DNA of 64,000 bases from Bacillota bacterium (GTDB lineage: Bacteria; Bacillota; UBA5301; JAMCQP01): assembly GCA_023381695.1 (NCBI GenBank), contig JAMCQP010000071.1, forward strand, positions 26,244 to 90,243, given 5' to 3'. The translations under genes were made by a program, and so were the position numbers. The notes below the pieces were generated by a model. It was not told the DNA's origin and made no database searches. It saw only the letters and a program-made list of their open reading frames with translations. Positions 55,615 through 64,000 of the stretch are shown here, piece by piece (the first letter of the stretch is position 1; each line of letters begins with the position of its first letter).

Positions 55615-58600
55615 ATGGCGCACGTCCTTGAGGAAAATGCCCTGTCATCTGCTGGAGGGCGAGTTGATTCCAGTGCAACGATAGCTGTATCCAGGCTGCT
55701 GCAACAGTTGAACATTCCCGAAGATCCGGGTCTTGCCCTGGACGGCGCCACCATTGCCAAAGTGGTGGTGCGCCGGAAGGAACGCATCTGGGAATTGCAC
55801 CTGAAGTCCCTGCGGCAGGTGGATCCCCGGGTGGTGGAAGGCCTTCAGGACAGGCTTAATGAGGCGTTTGGCCCCCTGGTCAGAGTTGTTTTGTGCATCG
55901 AAGGCATGGCAAGCATGCCGGCACAGCCCGGTAAACCGAAGGCCTGGCCGGGGGATGAAGAGGCTCCTCCGGAGACAACTTCCCAGCCTGGAACAGAAGA
56001 TGGGCTCATTGACGAGCCGGAAAAGGAATATCTGGATCGAGTCCTGAAGGTAGCCCAGCTTGCCCAGGAGGAGGAAAAACGGGCCAGGGCAGCCGATACC
56101 GACGAGGTAATCATGGGCCGGCGCATCAAGGGCGATGCGACGCCCCTGCGGCAACTGGTGGAAGAGGAACGGAGCGCGATGGTGGCGGGGGAGATCTTCC
56201 GCCTGGAGGTCAAGGAGTTAAAGAGCGGCCGGAGGCTCATTACCTTTGATCTCACGGATTACACCGATTCCATCACGGTCAAGATCTTTGAGGAGGAGAC
56301 CCCCAGGGAAGGGGAAGGGCTGGCCGTAAAGCTCAGCGAAGGCCTGTGGGTGAAGGTGCGCGGCCCGTTGCAAACCGACCGCTTCACCCAGGAACTTACC
56401 CTGATGGCCAGCGACATTATGAAGATCCCGCCACCGGAGAGCCGGTGTGACGAGGCTCCGGAGAAACGGGTGGAATTGCACCTCCATACCAAGATGAGCG
56501 CCATGGATTCCACGGTGGAGGTGGTGGAAGCCGTTAAACTTGCCGCCAGGTGGGGGCATGAAGCGCTGGCCATCACCGATCACGGCGTGGTGCAGGCTTT
56601 TCCGGACGCGGCCGAGGTGGCCAAAAAGCTGGGCGTGAAGATTCTCTACGGAATGGAGGGGTACCTCGTCGAGTCCGTGGAGAGGATTCCCCTGAAAAAA
56701 GCGGAAACGGACGAGGCCGCAAAGCAGAACGAAAAGGAGCCTAGCTATCATATCATCCTCCTGGCCCGGAACATGACGGGGTTGCACAACCTGTACAAGC
56801 TGGTCTCCCGTGCGCATCTGGAATACTTTTACCGCCACCCGCTCCTGCCCAGGGAGGTTCTCAGCCAGTACCGGGAAGGGCTGATCGTGGGGTCGGCCTG
56901 CGAGGCCGGAGAACTTTTCCAGGCGATGCTGGCCGGCTCCTCCGACGAGGATCTCGAAAGGATCGCCGCCTTTTATGACTACCTCGAAATCCAGCCGTTA
57001 TGCAACAACCGGTTCCTCATCCGGGAAAACAGGATCGCCGATGAGGAAGCTCTAAAGGATTTCAACCGCCGGCTCTACCGGCTGGGAAAACGCCTCGGCA
57101 AACCGGTGGCCGCCACCGGCGACGTCCACTTTTTGCAACCGGAGGACGCGATCTACCGGCAGATCCTGCTGGCCGGCCAGGGTTACGGCGACGCCAACCA
57201 GCAGCCGGGGCTGTACCTGCGGACCACGGAGGAGATGCTGGCCGAGTTTGGCTACCTTGGGGAAGACGAGGCGCGGGAAGTGGTGATTACCGGCCCCCGG
57301 TCCATCGCGGATCAGGTGGAGGCCGTCAAACCGATTCCCGATGAACTTTACTCGCCCAAGATCGAGGGCGCGGAAGAACAGATCCGGGAAATGACCTATG
57401 CCACCGCCCACCGGATCTATGGCGAGCCTTTGCCCGAGATCGTCTCCAAACGTCTGGAGAAGGAACTCCATTCGATCATCAACAACGGTTTCGCCGTGTT
57501 GTACCTGATCGCCCAGAAACTGGTGAAAAAATCCCTTGATGACGGGTATCTGGTGGGATCGCGGGGCTCGGTGGGGTCGTCTCTGGTGGCCACCATGTGC
57601 GGGATTACCGAGGTAAATCCGCTTCCGCCGCATTATCTCTGCCTGGATTGCCATTATCAGCAATTTATCACCGACGGCAGCGCCAGCTCCGGGGTTGACC
57701 TGCCGGACGCCGATTGCCCCAACTGCGGGGCAAAGCTTCGCAAGGACGGCCATGACATTCCCTTTGAAACCTTCCTCGGCTTTGAGGGGGACAAGGTTCC
57801 GGACATCGACCTGAACTTTTCCGGCGAGTACCAGAACGTGGTGCACAAGTACACCGAACAGCTCTTCGGCAAGGACTATGTCTTCCGGGCCGGGACCATC
57901 GCCACCCTGGCGGATCGCACCGCGTTTGGGTTTGTGAAGAAGTTTCTCGAGGAGCAGGGCGTCGGGGCCCGCTCGGCGGAGGTTAACCGACTGGTGGGGG
58001 GTTGCAGCGGCGTGAAGCGGACGACCGGGCAACATCCGGGCGGCGTGATGGTCGTGCCCCGCGGGCAGGAGATCTACAATTTTTCGCCCATCCAGTACCC
58101 GGCCAATGACCGGGAGGCGGGGACCATCACCACGCACTTCGACTACAAGTCCATCAGCAGCCGGCTGGTCAAGCTGGATATCCTGGGCCATGACGATCCC
58201 ACGGTGATTCGCATGCTTCAGGACGTGACCGGCCAGGATCCGAAGGAGGTTCCCCTGGACGATCCGACCACCATGCGCATCTTTTCCAGTGTGGAGCCGC
58301 TGGGGGTGGCCCCGGAACAGGTTGGCAGCAACGTGGGCACCTACGGGGTGCCGGAGTTTGGCACCAAGTTCGTCCGGGGGATCCTGGAAAGCACCCGCCC
58401 GAAGACGTTCAGCGATCTGGTGCGAATCAGCGGCTTTTCACACGGCACGGCGGTGTGGGCCGGCAACGCCGAGGAGCTGATCAAGGGCGGCACGGCCACA
58501 CTGGCCGAAGCGATCTCCACCCGGGACGACATCATGCTCTACCTGCTCTATCGTGGTTTGCCGCCCAAGACAGCCTTCAAGATCATGGAACAGGTTCGCA

Positions 58601-59232
58601 AGGGCAAGGGGCTCAAAAAAGAGGACGAGGAGGTCATGAAGGCCCACAACGTGCCCGACTGGTACATCGACTCCTGCAAGAAGATCCAGTATATGTTCCC
58701 CAAGGCCCACGCGGTGGCCTATGTGACCATGGCTTACCGGATCGCCTACTTCAAGGTGCGGTATCCGGGCGCCTTTTACAGCACCTACTTTACGGTTCGG
58801 GCCGACGAGTTTGACGCGGATCTGGTAATCAAGGGGTTGGAGACCGTGAACCGGAGCATGGAGGAGATCGAGCGCAAGGGCAACGATGCCACGGCCAAGG
58901 AGAAGAACCTTTTTACCATCCTGGAGGTGGTCCGGGAAGCCATGGCCAGGAACGTCCGTTTTTTGCCGGTGGATCTCTATGAGTCCGACGCGCGCAAATT
59001 CCTGCTCCGGGACGACGGGAAGGCTTTGTTGCCGCCCCTGGCGAGCTTGCAGGGGCTGGGCGATGCGGCGGCCAGGACAATTGTCGAGGCCCGCCAGAAG
59101 GCGCCCTTCACTTCCGTCGAGGATCTCCGGGTGAGATCCCGGCTCAGCAAGACGGTAATCGAGGTGTTGCGGGCGCACGGTTGCCTGAAAGGCATACCGG
59201 AGACCGACCAGATGACGCTCTTTGCGTTTTAA
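55615..59232 (+). CDS. polC: DNA polymerase III PolC-type alpha subunit, without exonuclease domain
   Basis: 1205 residues; PolC is usually about 1430-1450. N-domain (1-~175), OB domain (~180-270), PHP domain, polymerase and helix-hairpin-helix tail. PHP metal motifs HLHT (H289), ITDHG (D322, H323), GSACEAGEL and GDVHF (D503, H505) are intact and the PHP domain runs on without the usual inserted DnaQ-like proofreading exonuclease: after GMEGY (346-350) it goes straight into KEPSYHIILLARN. The zinc finger C676, C679, C701, C704 and catalytic PDIDLNF (D730, D732) are present. AAGGAGGG precedes ATG 55615. Replicative polymerase; its proofreading must come from PHP or elsewhere. Confidence 0.97.
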   Translation: MAHVLEENALSSAGGRVDSSATIAVSRLLQQLNIPEDPGLALDGATIAKVVVRRKERIWELHLKSLRQVDPRVVEGLQDRLNEAFGPLVRVVLCIEGMASMPAQPGKPKAWPGDEEAPPETTSQPGTEDGLIDEPEKEYLDRVLKVAQLAQEEEKRARAADTDEVIMGRRIKGDATPLRQLVEEERSAMVAGEIFRLEVKELKSGRRLITFDLTDYTDSITVKIFEEETPREGEGLAVKLSEGLWVKVRGPLQTDRFTQELTLMASDIMKIPPPESRCDEAPEKRVELHLHTKMSAMDSTVEVVEAVKLAARWGHEALAITDHGVVQAFPDAAEVAKKLGVKILYGMEGYLVESVERIPLKKAETDEAAKQNEKEPSYHIILLARNMTGLHNLYKLVSRAHLEYFYRHPLLPREVLSQYREGLIVGSACEAGELFQAMLAGSSDEDLERIAAFYDYLEIQPLCNNRFLIRENRIADEEALKDFNRRLYRLGKRLGKPVAATGDVHFLQPEDAIYRQILLAGQGYGDANQQPGLYLRTTEEMLAEFGYLGEDEAREVVITGPRSIADQVEAVKPIPDELYSPKIEGAEEQIREMTYATAHRIYGEPLPEIVSKRLEKELHSIINNGFAVLYLIAQKLVKKSLDDGYLVGSRGSVGSSLVATMCGITEVNPLPPHYLCLDCHYQQFITDGSASSGVDLPDADCPNCGAKLRKDGHDIPFETFLGFEGDKVPDIDLNFSGEYQNVVHKYTEQLFGKDYVFRAGTIATLADRTAFGFVKKFLEEQGVGARSAEVNRLVGGCSGVKRTTGQHPGGVMVVPRGQEIYNFSPIQYPANDREAGTITTHFDYKSISSRLVKLDILGHDDPTVIRMLQDVTGQDPKEVPLDDPTTMRIFSSVEPLGVAPEQVGSNVGTYGVPEFGTKFVRGILESTRPKTFSDLVRISGFSHGTAVWAGNAEELIKGGTATLAEAISTRDDIMLYLLYRGLPPKTAFKIMEQVRKGKGLKKEDEEVMKAHNVPDWYIDSCKKIQYMFPKAHAVAYVTMAYRIAYFKVRYPGAFYSTYFTVRADEFDADLVIKGLETVNRSMEEIERKGNDATAKEKNLFTILEVVREAMARNVRFLPVDLYESDARKFLLRDDGKALLPPLASLQGLGDAAARTIVEARQKAPFTSVEDLRVRSRLSKTVIEVLRAHGCLKGIPETDQMTLFAF

Positions 59233-59293
59233 GTGTTGAATAACAACACCCGCGGCTGATCTTCTGTCAGGCGGATCACGGAGGAATGATACC

Positions 59294-60409
59294 ATGGCGG
59301 ATCGAAGGACGAACTGGTGGCCCTGGCTGCTCTTGCTCCTGCTAATTCCCGCAGGATATTTTGTTTATGTGGGTTTCCGGCCGGGACCCGGCCTCAAGGA
59401 ACCCCCCGCGCCGGCGGCTCCTCTTCCTCAGCCTTCCCGGGGCCCGTCAACCGCTCCCACCCGGGTGACCAGTCTTCCTGCGACACAGACGCTCACTTCG
59501 GCGAAGGTTGCCGCGCCGCCGGTACTTGACGGCAAGGTTGAACCCGTCTGGAACAATGCCGGCTTTGTCAAGATTCCCGTCTCCGGAGGCTACTACGGCA
59601 ATGGGGAAGTCCTGCTGCGGTCGGTATATACCGCAGATAGCATCTACTTTCTGGCGGAGTGGCAGGATAGCACGGAGAGCTTGCGCCGGCAACCGTGGCT
59701 CTGGGACGGGGCAAGGTGGGTGCCGGTGCCGCCCAAACCGCCGGCGTACACTGACTGGGCCAGGATGCCGCCAGGAGCCGCCTATGAGGACAAGCTCTCC
59801 CTGATCTGGGACATAAGCGGCAACATTGCCGGTTTTGCGCAAAGCGGCTGCGCTCCCACCTGCCATGGCACCAAAATGTACACCAATAGCGAAGGAGAAC
59901 TTGCGGACATCTGGCACTGGAAGAGCGTTCGCGGCAACCCCGTGGGCCAGGCAGACGATCAGTACCTGACCATTAATGACCCGGACAGCAAGGAAGGGGG
60001 CCGAAAAAGCGATCCTAACACCGGCGGCGGTTATTATGTGAACGAGACCTCCGACAAGTCCGCCCCACGATATGTATCGCCGGATAAACCCACCGCCCCC
60101 CCTTACTGGATCCTCGATGAAAAGAAAGCCGAAATCACCCCGACGATGAAGTTCAACAAGGGGGATGAAGTCCCCGGCGTTGTGGTGGCCAGATTTACCG
60201 GTGACCGGGGCGATATCGCCGGAAAAGGGGTGTACAGAGACGGCAAATGGGTCCTTGAGTGGGGGCGTCCCCTCAATACCAACAGCAAATTTGACGTGCA
60301 GTTTTCGGATCTGAACGCCGGCTATCTCTTTGGGGTGGCTGTCTTTGACAACGCCCAGATCGAGCATTCCTACAGCCAGGATCCATACCAGCTGGTATTT
60401 GCGAAGTAA
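59294..60409 (+). CDS. Ethylbenzene-dehydrogenase-type heme-binding protein
   Basis: 371 residues. A membrane anchor or signal helix (about 9-27), a Pro/Ala-rich linker (~30-60), then an EB_dh-like beta-sandwich: LDGKVEPVWNNAG, VYTADSIYFLAEWQDS, GCAPTCHG (C186, C190, H191, a CxxxCH form) and DIWHWKSVR. The family binds heme b, and the CxxxCH suggests a covalent or extra heme site. Probably outside the membrane, in electron transfer. No redox partner is encoded nearby. ATG 59294 follows CGGAGG. Confidence 0.75.
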   Translation: MADRRTNWWPWLLLLLLIPAGYFVYVGFRPGPGLKEPPAPAAPLPQPSRGPSTAPTRVTSLPATQTLTSAKVAAPPVLDGKVEPVWNNAGFVKIPVSGGYYGNGEVLLRSVYTADSIYFLAEWQDSTESLRRQPWLWDGARWVPVPPKPPAYTDWARMPPGAAYEDKLSLIWDISGNIAGFAQSGCAPTCHGTKMYTNSEGELADIWHWKSVRGNPVGQADDQYLTINDPDSKEGGRKSDPNTGGGYYVNETSDKSAPRYVSPDKPTAPPYWILDEKKAEITPTMKFNKGDEVPGVVVARFTGDRGDIAGKGVYRDGKWVLEWGRPLNTNSKFDVQFSDLNAGYLFGVAVFDNAQIEHSYSQDPYQLVFAK

Positions 60410-60468
60410 TTAGAACTGGAAAGCGACCTTGGCGATAGTCTGCTCGATGGTGTAGTATAGAATGTTAA

Positions 60469-61275
60469 CTAAAACCTGACAGAATAAAGGGTGCTGTTGG
60501 CGCTGACATGCCTCCCGGAATAGATGCCGATGGCCGCCCCCGCCAGAACATCGGAAGCCCAGTGGGCGTTCACGTAGATCCGCGAAATGCCCACTACCGT
60601 GGCGGTCCCGTAAAAGTACCATTTGTACCGGGGATATTGCTGGGCAAGGACTTCCGCCAGGGCGAAGGCGGTCGCGGTATGCCCGGATGGCATGGCGTCA
60701 TAGGTGGGTTTCAAGGTGAACCATTCGTTTTTTTGGCCGGCGCCGGTCTCCGGTCGGGGCATTCCAACGGCGATTTTCAAGACGCGGGTGGCCAGCCCGG
60801 CGTAGACTACGGCGTTGGCGGCTTTGTAAGCGGTCTCCTTTTCGCCGGCGAGGTAGTAGGCTCCCGCGATTCCCAGATCCACTGCCCCATCGCCCAACCA
60901 GGTGACCTGGCCCATTAAGGTGTCGATCACCGGGGCACGCATCTTCTGGTCCAGATGGTTGTAAATCTCCAGGTCATGGCGCACCAAATAGGCGGTTGCC
61001 AGGATGACGCCCGAGGTTTTGAGCGGATCCAGTTTGAGCGGGGACAGGTAGATCTTCTTCAGATCCGTCCCGACCGTAATCTTTTCATCTGGCGGCAAAG
61101 ATTCTGGCGGCGACGATACCGAAGGCAACGACGCTGGCATCTGGAGATGATCAGCGGCCCTGGCTCTGAAAGATTCGGATGGCACCGGCATGAGCAACAA
61201 GAGAAAGGATCCCCAAAATGCCAGAACAGTAAATGCCAGAACAGTCAGCTTCCATGAGAGCAGTTTCTTCACCAA
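60469..61275 (-). CDS. PAP2 superfamily membrane phosphatase
   Basis: 268 residues. N-terminal membrane/signal helix (about 8-30), Ser/Pro-rich linker, and the acid-phosphatase motifs KIAVGMPRP, MPSGHTATAFAL and SRIYVNAHWASDVLAG. Could act on undecaprenyl diphosphate or phosphatidate. TTG 61275 is 9 bases after GGAGG; GTG 61272 follows directly and overlaps the stop of a small upstream frame. Confidence 0.88.
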   Translation of the reverse strand: MVKKLLSWKLTVLAFTVLAFWGSFLLLLMPVPSESFRARAADHLQMPASLPSVSSPPESLPPDEKITVGTDLKKIYLSPLKLDPLKTSGVILATAYLVRHDLEIYNHLDQKMRAPVIDTLMGQVTWLGDGAVDLGIAGAYYLAGEKETAYKAANAVVYAGLATRVLKIAVGMPRPETGAGQKNEWFTLKPTYDAMPSGHTATAFALAEVLAQQYPRYKWYFYGTATVVGISRIYVNAHWASDVLAGAAIGIYSGRHVSANSTLYSVRF

Positions 61276-61370
61276 TTGGCCTTTCCTCCCTGCAAGATGA
61301 TGCGGCTCTTCAGGATCTTCCTTTTATGTACGAGGTTTCCGTTTCCAGAACTATGTTCCTCGTCATCCAT
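61269..61370 (-). CDS. Possible 33-residue leader ORF before the PAP2 gene
   Basis: ATG 61370 on the minus strand follows GGGAAGGA by 5 bases and encodes 33 mainly polar residues (MDDEEHSSGNGNLV...), ending in TGA that overlaps the PAP2 start codons. Good ribosome site and overlap suggest translational coupling, but there is no homology support. Confidence 0.3.
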   Translation of the reverse strand: MDDEEHSSGNGNLVHKRKILKSRIILQGGKANW

Positions 61371-61586
61371 CAAAATCCTTCCCTGCCGGGGAAACCATTT
61401 TTTCTCCTGCGCAGGAAGGTGTTGGACGTAAAAACAGGAGCCGGGGAAAACCCCGGCTCTGGCTTGGGCAAGGCTGCCAAAAACCTGGAATAACGTCTCT
61501 ATAAGTGTACAAGAAATGAATAGGAAAGGTTTGGCTCAAAGTAATTAGCGAATCGCTTTTTCTCTAGTCTTTCTCCTCGTCCCTGA
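61276..61586. other. Gap between the two minus-strand envelope genes
   Basis: 311 bases holding the small leader frame (61269-61370) and the minus-strand terminator (61430-61459). Apart from these I see nothing; the part next to the transglycosylase stop is AT-rich. Confidence 0.6.
61430..61459 (-). terminator. Rho-independent terminator after the lytic transglycosylase gene
   Basis: On the minus strand GAGCCGGGG-tttt-CCCCGGCTC, a perfect 9-bp stem, is followed by CTGTTTTT. It lies about 130 bases past the transglycosylase stop. Confidence 0.88.
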
Positions 61587-62168
61587 TTACTTGGCCGGAC
61601 CATCGCGGGTTAAACCGCGATAGGTGGCCATGACGCGCCTAACGTAATTTTGGGTTTCCGGAATATCCGGGACGCTGTCCTGCACCCGCAACGCGCCGGC
61701 GTTGTATGCAGCAAGCGCGAGTTCAACATTGCCGCGGTATTTGACCAGCAGCGACTTGAGATAACGCATCCCCGCCGGGATATTTTCGGCCGGATCCAGG
61801 AGGTCCTGAACCCCCAGGGCACGACCGGTCGCCGGCATGATCTGCATTACCCCCCGAGCCCCGGTGCTCGACACCGCTTTCGAATCGAAATCCGACTCGG
61901 TCTTGGCCACCGCAATGGCCAGGTGGTGATCAAGCTGGGTCTCTTTGGAGCTTGTCCAGATCAGTTTGGCATACTGCTGGGCTTCAGCTTCGCTGATGCT
62001 GCTGTTTAGAGCGAGGATGGCCTCCTTGATCCGCCAGATCTGCAAGAGATCGTAGGGTTGGGTATCAGGAAGCGGCCATTCCGCCGGTTGGACGCGAACC
62101 GACCCGAGGATCAATTCGCCCGCCAATGCCGCGGCAAGGACAAACGTCAATATCCGTAACTTGCGCAA
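61587..62168 (-). CDS. Lytic transglycosylase (SLT domain)
   Basis: 193 residues: signal peptide or anchor (about 5-22), then a family 1 SLT domain with catalytic Glu91 (AVAKTESDF), STGARGVMQIMPATG and ALAAYNAGALRV. It cleaves peptidoglycan outside the membrane. TTG 62168 lies after GGAGGGGGAGC. Unlike flagellar PleD/FlgJ-type enzymes it is not in the motility operon. Confidence 0.92.
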   Translation of the reverse strand: MRKLRILTFVLAAALAGELILGSVRVQPAEWPLPDTQPYDLLQIWRIKEAILALNSSISEAEAQQYAKLIWTSSKETQLDHHLAIAVAKTESDFDSKAVSSTGARGVMQIMPATGRALGVQDLLDPAENIPAGMRYLKSLLVKYRGNVELALAAYNAGALRVQDSVPDIPETQNYVRRVMATYRGLTRDGPAK

Positions 62169-62234
62169 TCAGCTCCCCCTCCGTGGTATATTTGACGTTT
62201 GTTCCAGCTTTTCTCTGCCTTGCCCGCATTTACC

Positions 62235-62263
62235 ATTGTACCTGATCCGCTTTTTTTACGCAA
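62235..62263 (-). promoter_or_regulatory. Promoter of the lytic transglycosylase gene
   Basis: Minus strand: TTGCGT (62263-62258), 17 bases including an A7 run, TACAAT (62240-62235). Leader of about 60 bases to the gene. Confidence 0.65.
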
Positions 62264-62483
62264 ACAGACCCAGGGGCATTGGGCTTTAAATTACTCTAAA
62301 TCTCTTTTTACTTCTTCACCGCGCGCCCCATTGGCCATTTGGCCCCTATTATCGAAATTAACAATCATTTATCTTGCAAGGATTTCCCAAAAGAACCATC
62401 CCGCTCATCGCCTTTGGTTGTCTTATTCAGGAGATTGTAAAACAAAAGGCATCGCAAAATCCTTGACGATCTCGAAAATGTGG

Positions 62484-62512
62484 TTGCAATCACCACAAGA
62501 AAGTGGTACAAT
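62484..62512 (+). promoter_or_regulatory. Promoter of the rimP-nusA operon
   Basis: TTGCAA (62484-62489), 17 bases, TACAAT (62507-62512), a good sigma-A promoter about 155 bases before rimP. Confidence 0.75.
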
Positions 62513-62564
62513 ACAAACTGTCAAGATGTGGTGTTGATCTGGTATGTGCTGCGGTTGCGGAGTG

Positions 62565-62588
62565 AAGAGTGGGTGAAACCCACTCTTT
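62565..62588 (+). promoter_or_regulatory. Hairpin in the rimP-nusA leader
   Basis: AAGAGTGGGT (62565-62574) and ACCCACTCTT (62578-62587), a perfect 10-bp stem with a 3-base loop, followed by only a short T-run (TTTCGTTGT). Possible attenuator, for instance for feedback by NusA. Confidence 0.55.
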
Positions 62589-62666
62589 CGTTGTATAGGG
62601 TGGTGCATTAAGCCCTATCGACCGGGCCAGAATAGAAAAAACCGGGAAAGAGGTGTCCTTTCAAGC

Positions 62667-63143
62667 GTGAGCCGGGAGAAGGGTGATCGGGAAAAGATCC
62701 GGCAACTGGTCACACAGTGTGTCGCGCCCATAGCTCAAGCCAAAGAGGTTGAGCTTGTGGATGTGGAATTCGTCAGGGAGGGTGGTCAATGGTTTCTCCG
62801 GGTATATATCGATAAACCCGGGGGGGTGGCCATCGACGATTGCCAGGCGGTGAGCGAGCCTCTCAGCGCCGAATTGGACCGGCTGGATCCCATCAGTTAC
62901 AGCTATACCCTGGAAGTCTCTTCACCGGGGCTGGAAAGGCCGTTGCGCAAGGACGCCGATTATGTAAAGTTTGCTGGCAGGAAGATCCGTCTCACGACCT
63001 TTGAAGCAATCAACGGAAAAAAGGAATGGCAGGGGCGGCTCATCGGGTTGGTGGACGGAGAGGCGCAGGTGGAAACCGGAAGCGGGATGTTGTCGATTCC
63101 TCTTCGTAAGATTGCCAGGGCCAATCTTGCCGTGGAATTTTAG
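62667..63143 (+). CDS. rimP: Ribosome maturation factor RimP
   Basis: 158 residues. VELVDVEFVREGGQWFLRVY, IDKPGGVAIDDCQAVS and LEVSSPGLERPLRKDADY are family signatures. Needed for 30S maturation; precedes nusA as in most bacteria. GTG 62667 has AAAGAGGTG upstream. Confidence 0.96.
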   Translation: MSREKGDREKIRQLVTQCVAPIAQAKEVELVDVEFVREGGQWFLRVYIDKPGGVAIDDCQAVSEPLSAELDRLDPISYSYTLEVSSPGLERPLRKDADYVKFAGRKIRLTTFEAINGKKEWQGRLIGLVDGEAQVETGSGMLSIPLRKIARANLAVEF

Positions 63144-63175
63144 ACCGGCATTTTATCTCACACGGGGAGGTACGG

Positions 63176-64000
63176 ATGATGAATTTGGAGCTGATGCAGG
63201 CTCTAAATGAATTGATGTATGAGCGGGGCATTTCACGGGAAGTTTTGATGGAGGCCATCGATGCCGCCATTGTTTCGGCCTACAAGCGCAACTACAACTC
63301 GGCTCAAAATGTCCGGGTGCAGCTTGACGAAAAAAGCGGCCAGATCAAGGTCTTCGCCTGCAAAACCGTGGTGCCCGAAGTAGCCGACTCCCGGCTGGAG
63401 ATCTCCCTCCCCGAAGCCCAGGCTATCGATCCGGGTTACCAGTTGGAAGATGTGGTGGAGCTTGAGGTGACTCCCCGTGATTTCGGCCGGATTGCCGCCC
63501 AAACCGCGAAGCAGGTGGTGGTCCAGCGGATTCGCGAGGCTGAAAGGGAACTGATCTTCGACGAATATTCCAACAAACAGGACGACATTGTGACCGGCAT
63601 TGTGCAGCGCCACGAGCAACGAAACGTGTTCGTGGATCTCGGCAGGATTGAGGCGGTTCTGACCCCGTCCGAGCAGATGCAGACCGAAGGTTACCGGCAC
63701 GGCGACCGGATCAAGGTTTATATCGTTGAGGTACGAAAGACGCCCAAGGGGCCATCGGTTCTGATCTCGCGCACCCATCCCGGGCTGTTGAAGAGGCTGT
63801 TTGAGTTGGAGGTCCCGGAGATTTACGAAGGAATTGTGGAGATAAAGTCTGTGGCTCGGGAGGCCGGGTACCGTTCCAAGCTGGCGGTGGCCTCCAGGGA
63901 TTCCAATGTGGATCCGGTGGGCGCCTGTGTCGGCCAGAAGGGTGGCCGCGTTCAAACCATCGTCAACGAGCTGAGGGGTGAAAAGATCGACATTGTGGCC
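63176..64000 (+). CDS. nusA: Transcription factor NusA, N-terminal part, cut by window edge
   Basis: 275 codons are visible and remain open at the right edge. N-terminal RNA-polymerase-binding domain (LNELMYERGISREVLMEAID, AAIVSAYKRNY), S1 domain (IVTGIVQRHEQRNVFVDLGR), and the start of KH1 (VAREAGYRSKLAV, DPVGACVGQKGGRVQTIV). GGGGAGGT precedes two adjacent ATGs (63176, 63179). Confidence 0.97.
   Translation, partial: MMNLELMQALNELMYERGISREVLMEAIDAAIVSAYKRNYNSAQNVRVQLDEKSGQIKVFACKTVVPEVADSRLEISLPEAQAIDPGYQLEDVVELEVTPRDFGRIAAQTAKQVVVQRIREAERELIFDEYSNKQDDIVTGIVQRHEQRNVFVDLGRIEAVLTPSEQMQTEGYRHGDRIKVYIVEVRKTPKGPSVLISRTHPGLLKRLFELEVPEIYEGIVEIKSVAREAGYRSKLAVASRDSNVDPVGACVGQKGGRVQTIVNELRGEKIDIVA

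Larger units (their letters stand above)
62169..62666. other. Divergent intergenic region, AT-rich
   Basis: 498 bases with a promoter on each strand (62235-62263 minus, 62484-62512 plus) and a leader hairpin for rimP. The middle (about 62264-62483) is AT-rich and has no convincing gene or RNA. Confidence 0.6.

Noticed and set aside
62199..62537. 112-codon plus-strand frame in the rimP upstream region
   Set aside because: It spans promoters on both strands, has no ribosome site and no recognisable protein features.

Overview
The window looks like a piece of chromosome from a moderately GC-rich, spore-forming, flagellated Firmicute of the Clostridia (Moorella / Desulfotomaculum / Pelotomaculum type). 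The evidence is gene content and order: a PolC-type polymerase, CodY, HslVU, SpoVB- and YtvI-like sporulation membrane proteins, strong AGGAGG ribosome binding sites, many TTG/GTG starts, and close synteny with the Bacillus subtilis block running from ylqG to nusA. The exact genus is not decidable from the sequence alone.

Layout. (1) 1-13.8 kb, housekeeping and DNA uptake: a FliK-like C-terminus, a stand-alone FlhB C-domain protein, an HD-GYP protein, YraN, ComM, SpoVB (minus strand), a small zinc protein, DprA (frameshifted), an Smg-like protein, TopA, TrmFO, HslV, HslU and CodY, closed by a strong terminator. (2) 13.9-43.9 kb, one very long motility operon behind a sigma-28-like promoter: flgB, flgC, fliE-fliJ, motE-like, fliK, flgD, a TIGR02530-type protein, flgE, swrD, fliL, fliM, fliY, cheY, fliO, fliP, fliQ, fliR, flhB, flhA, flhF, flhG, a PilZ protein, cheW, cheC, cheD, sigD, a FapA-like protein, a small charged protein, a SwrB-like protein and a short MltG-like membrane protein. 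cheA, cheB, cheR and motAB are absent here. (3) 43.9-44.7 kb, a reverse-strand MNT-HEPN pair of toxin-antitoxin type wedged between the motility operon and rpsB. Its promoter lies back to back with the rpsB promoter. (4) 44.7-59.2 kb, translation, envelope and isoprenoid genes: rpsB, tsf, terminator, pyrH, frr, a PASTA-like protein, a ferredoxin, a 57-bp tandem repeat with terminator, uppS, cdsA, a YtvI-like permease, dxr, rseP, a CxxC-rich protein, ispG, a glycosyltransferase and polC. (5) 59.3-62.2 kb, accessory envelope genes: an ethylbenzene-dehydrogenase-type heme protein, then a PAP2 phosphatase and a lytic transglycosylase on the minus strand. (6) 62.5 kb to the end: a promoter, rimP and the start of nusA.

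How it works together. The motility block supplies the basal body, export gate, hook, switch and B. subtilis-style adaptation (CheC, CheD, FliY phosphatase, CheY). It ends with its own sigma factor, which fits the sigma-28-like promoter in front of flgB. Cyclic-di-GMP input is suggested by the HD-GYP and PilZ proteins. The right half couples translation factors with undecaprenyl phosphate, CDP-diacylglycerol and MEP isoprenoid synthesis. The most notable points are: a PolC whose PHP domain is continuous, with no inserted proofreading exonuclease; the MNT-HEPN insertion with abutting promoters; the 57-bp hairpin repeats; a dprA frameshift at an A6 run; and a compositionally mosaic flgE.
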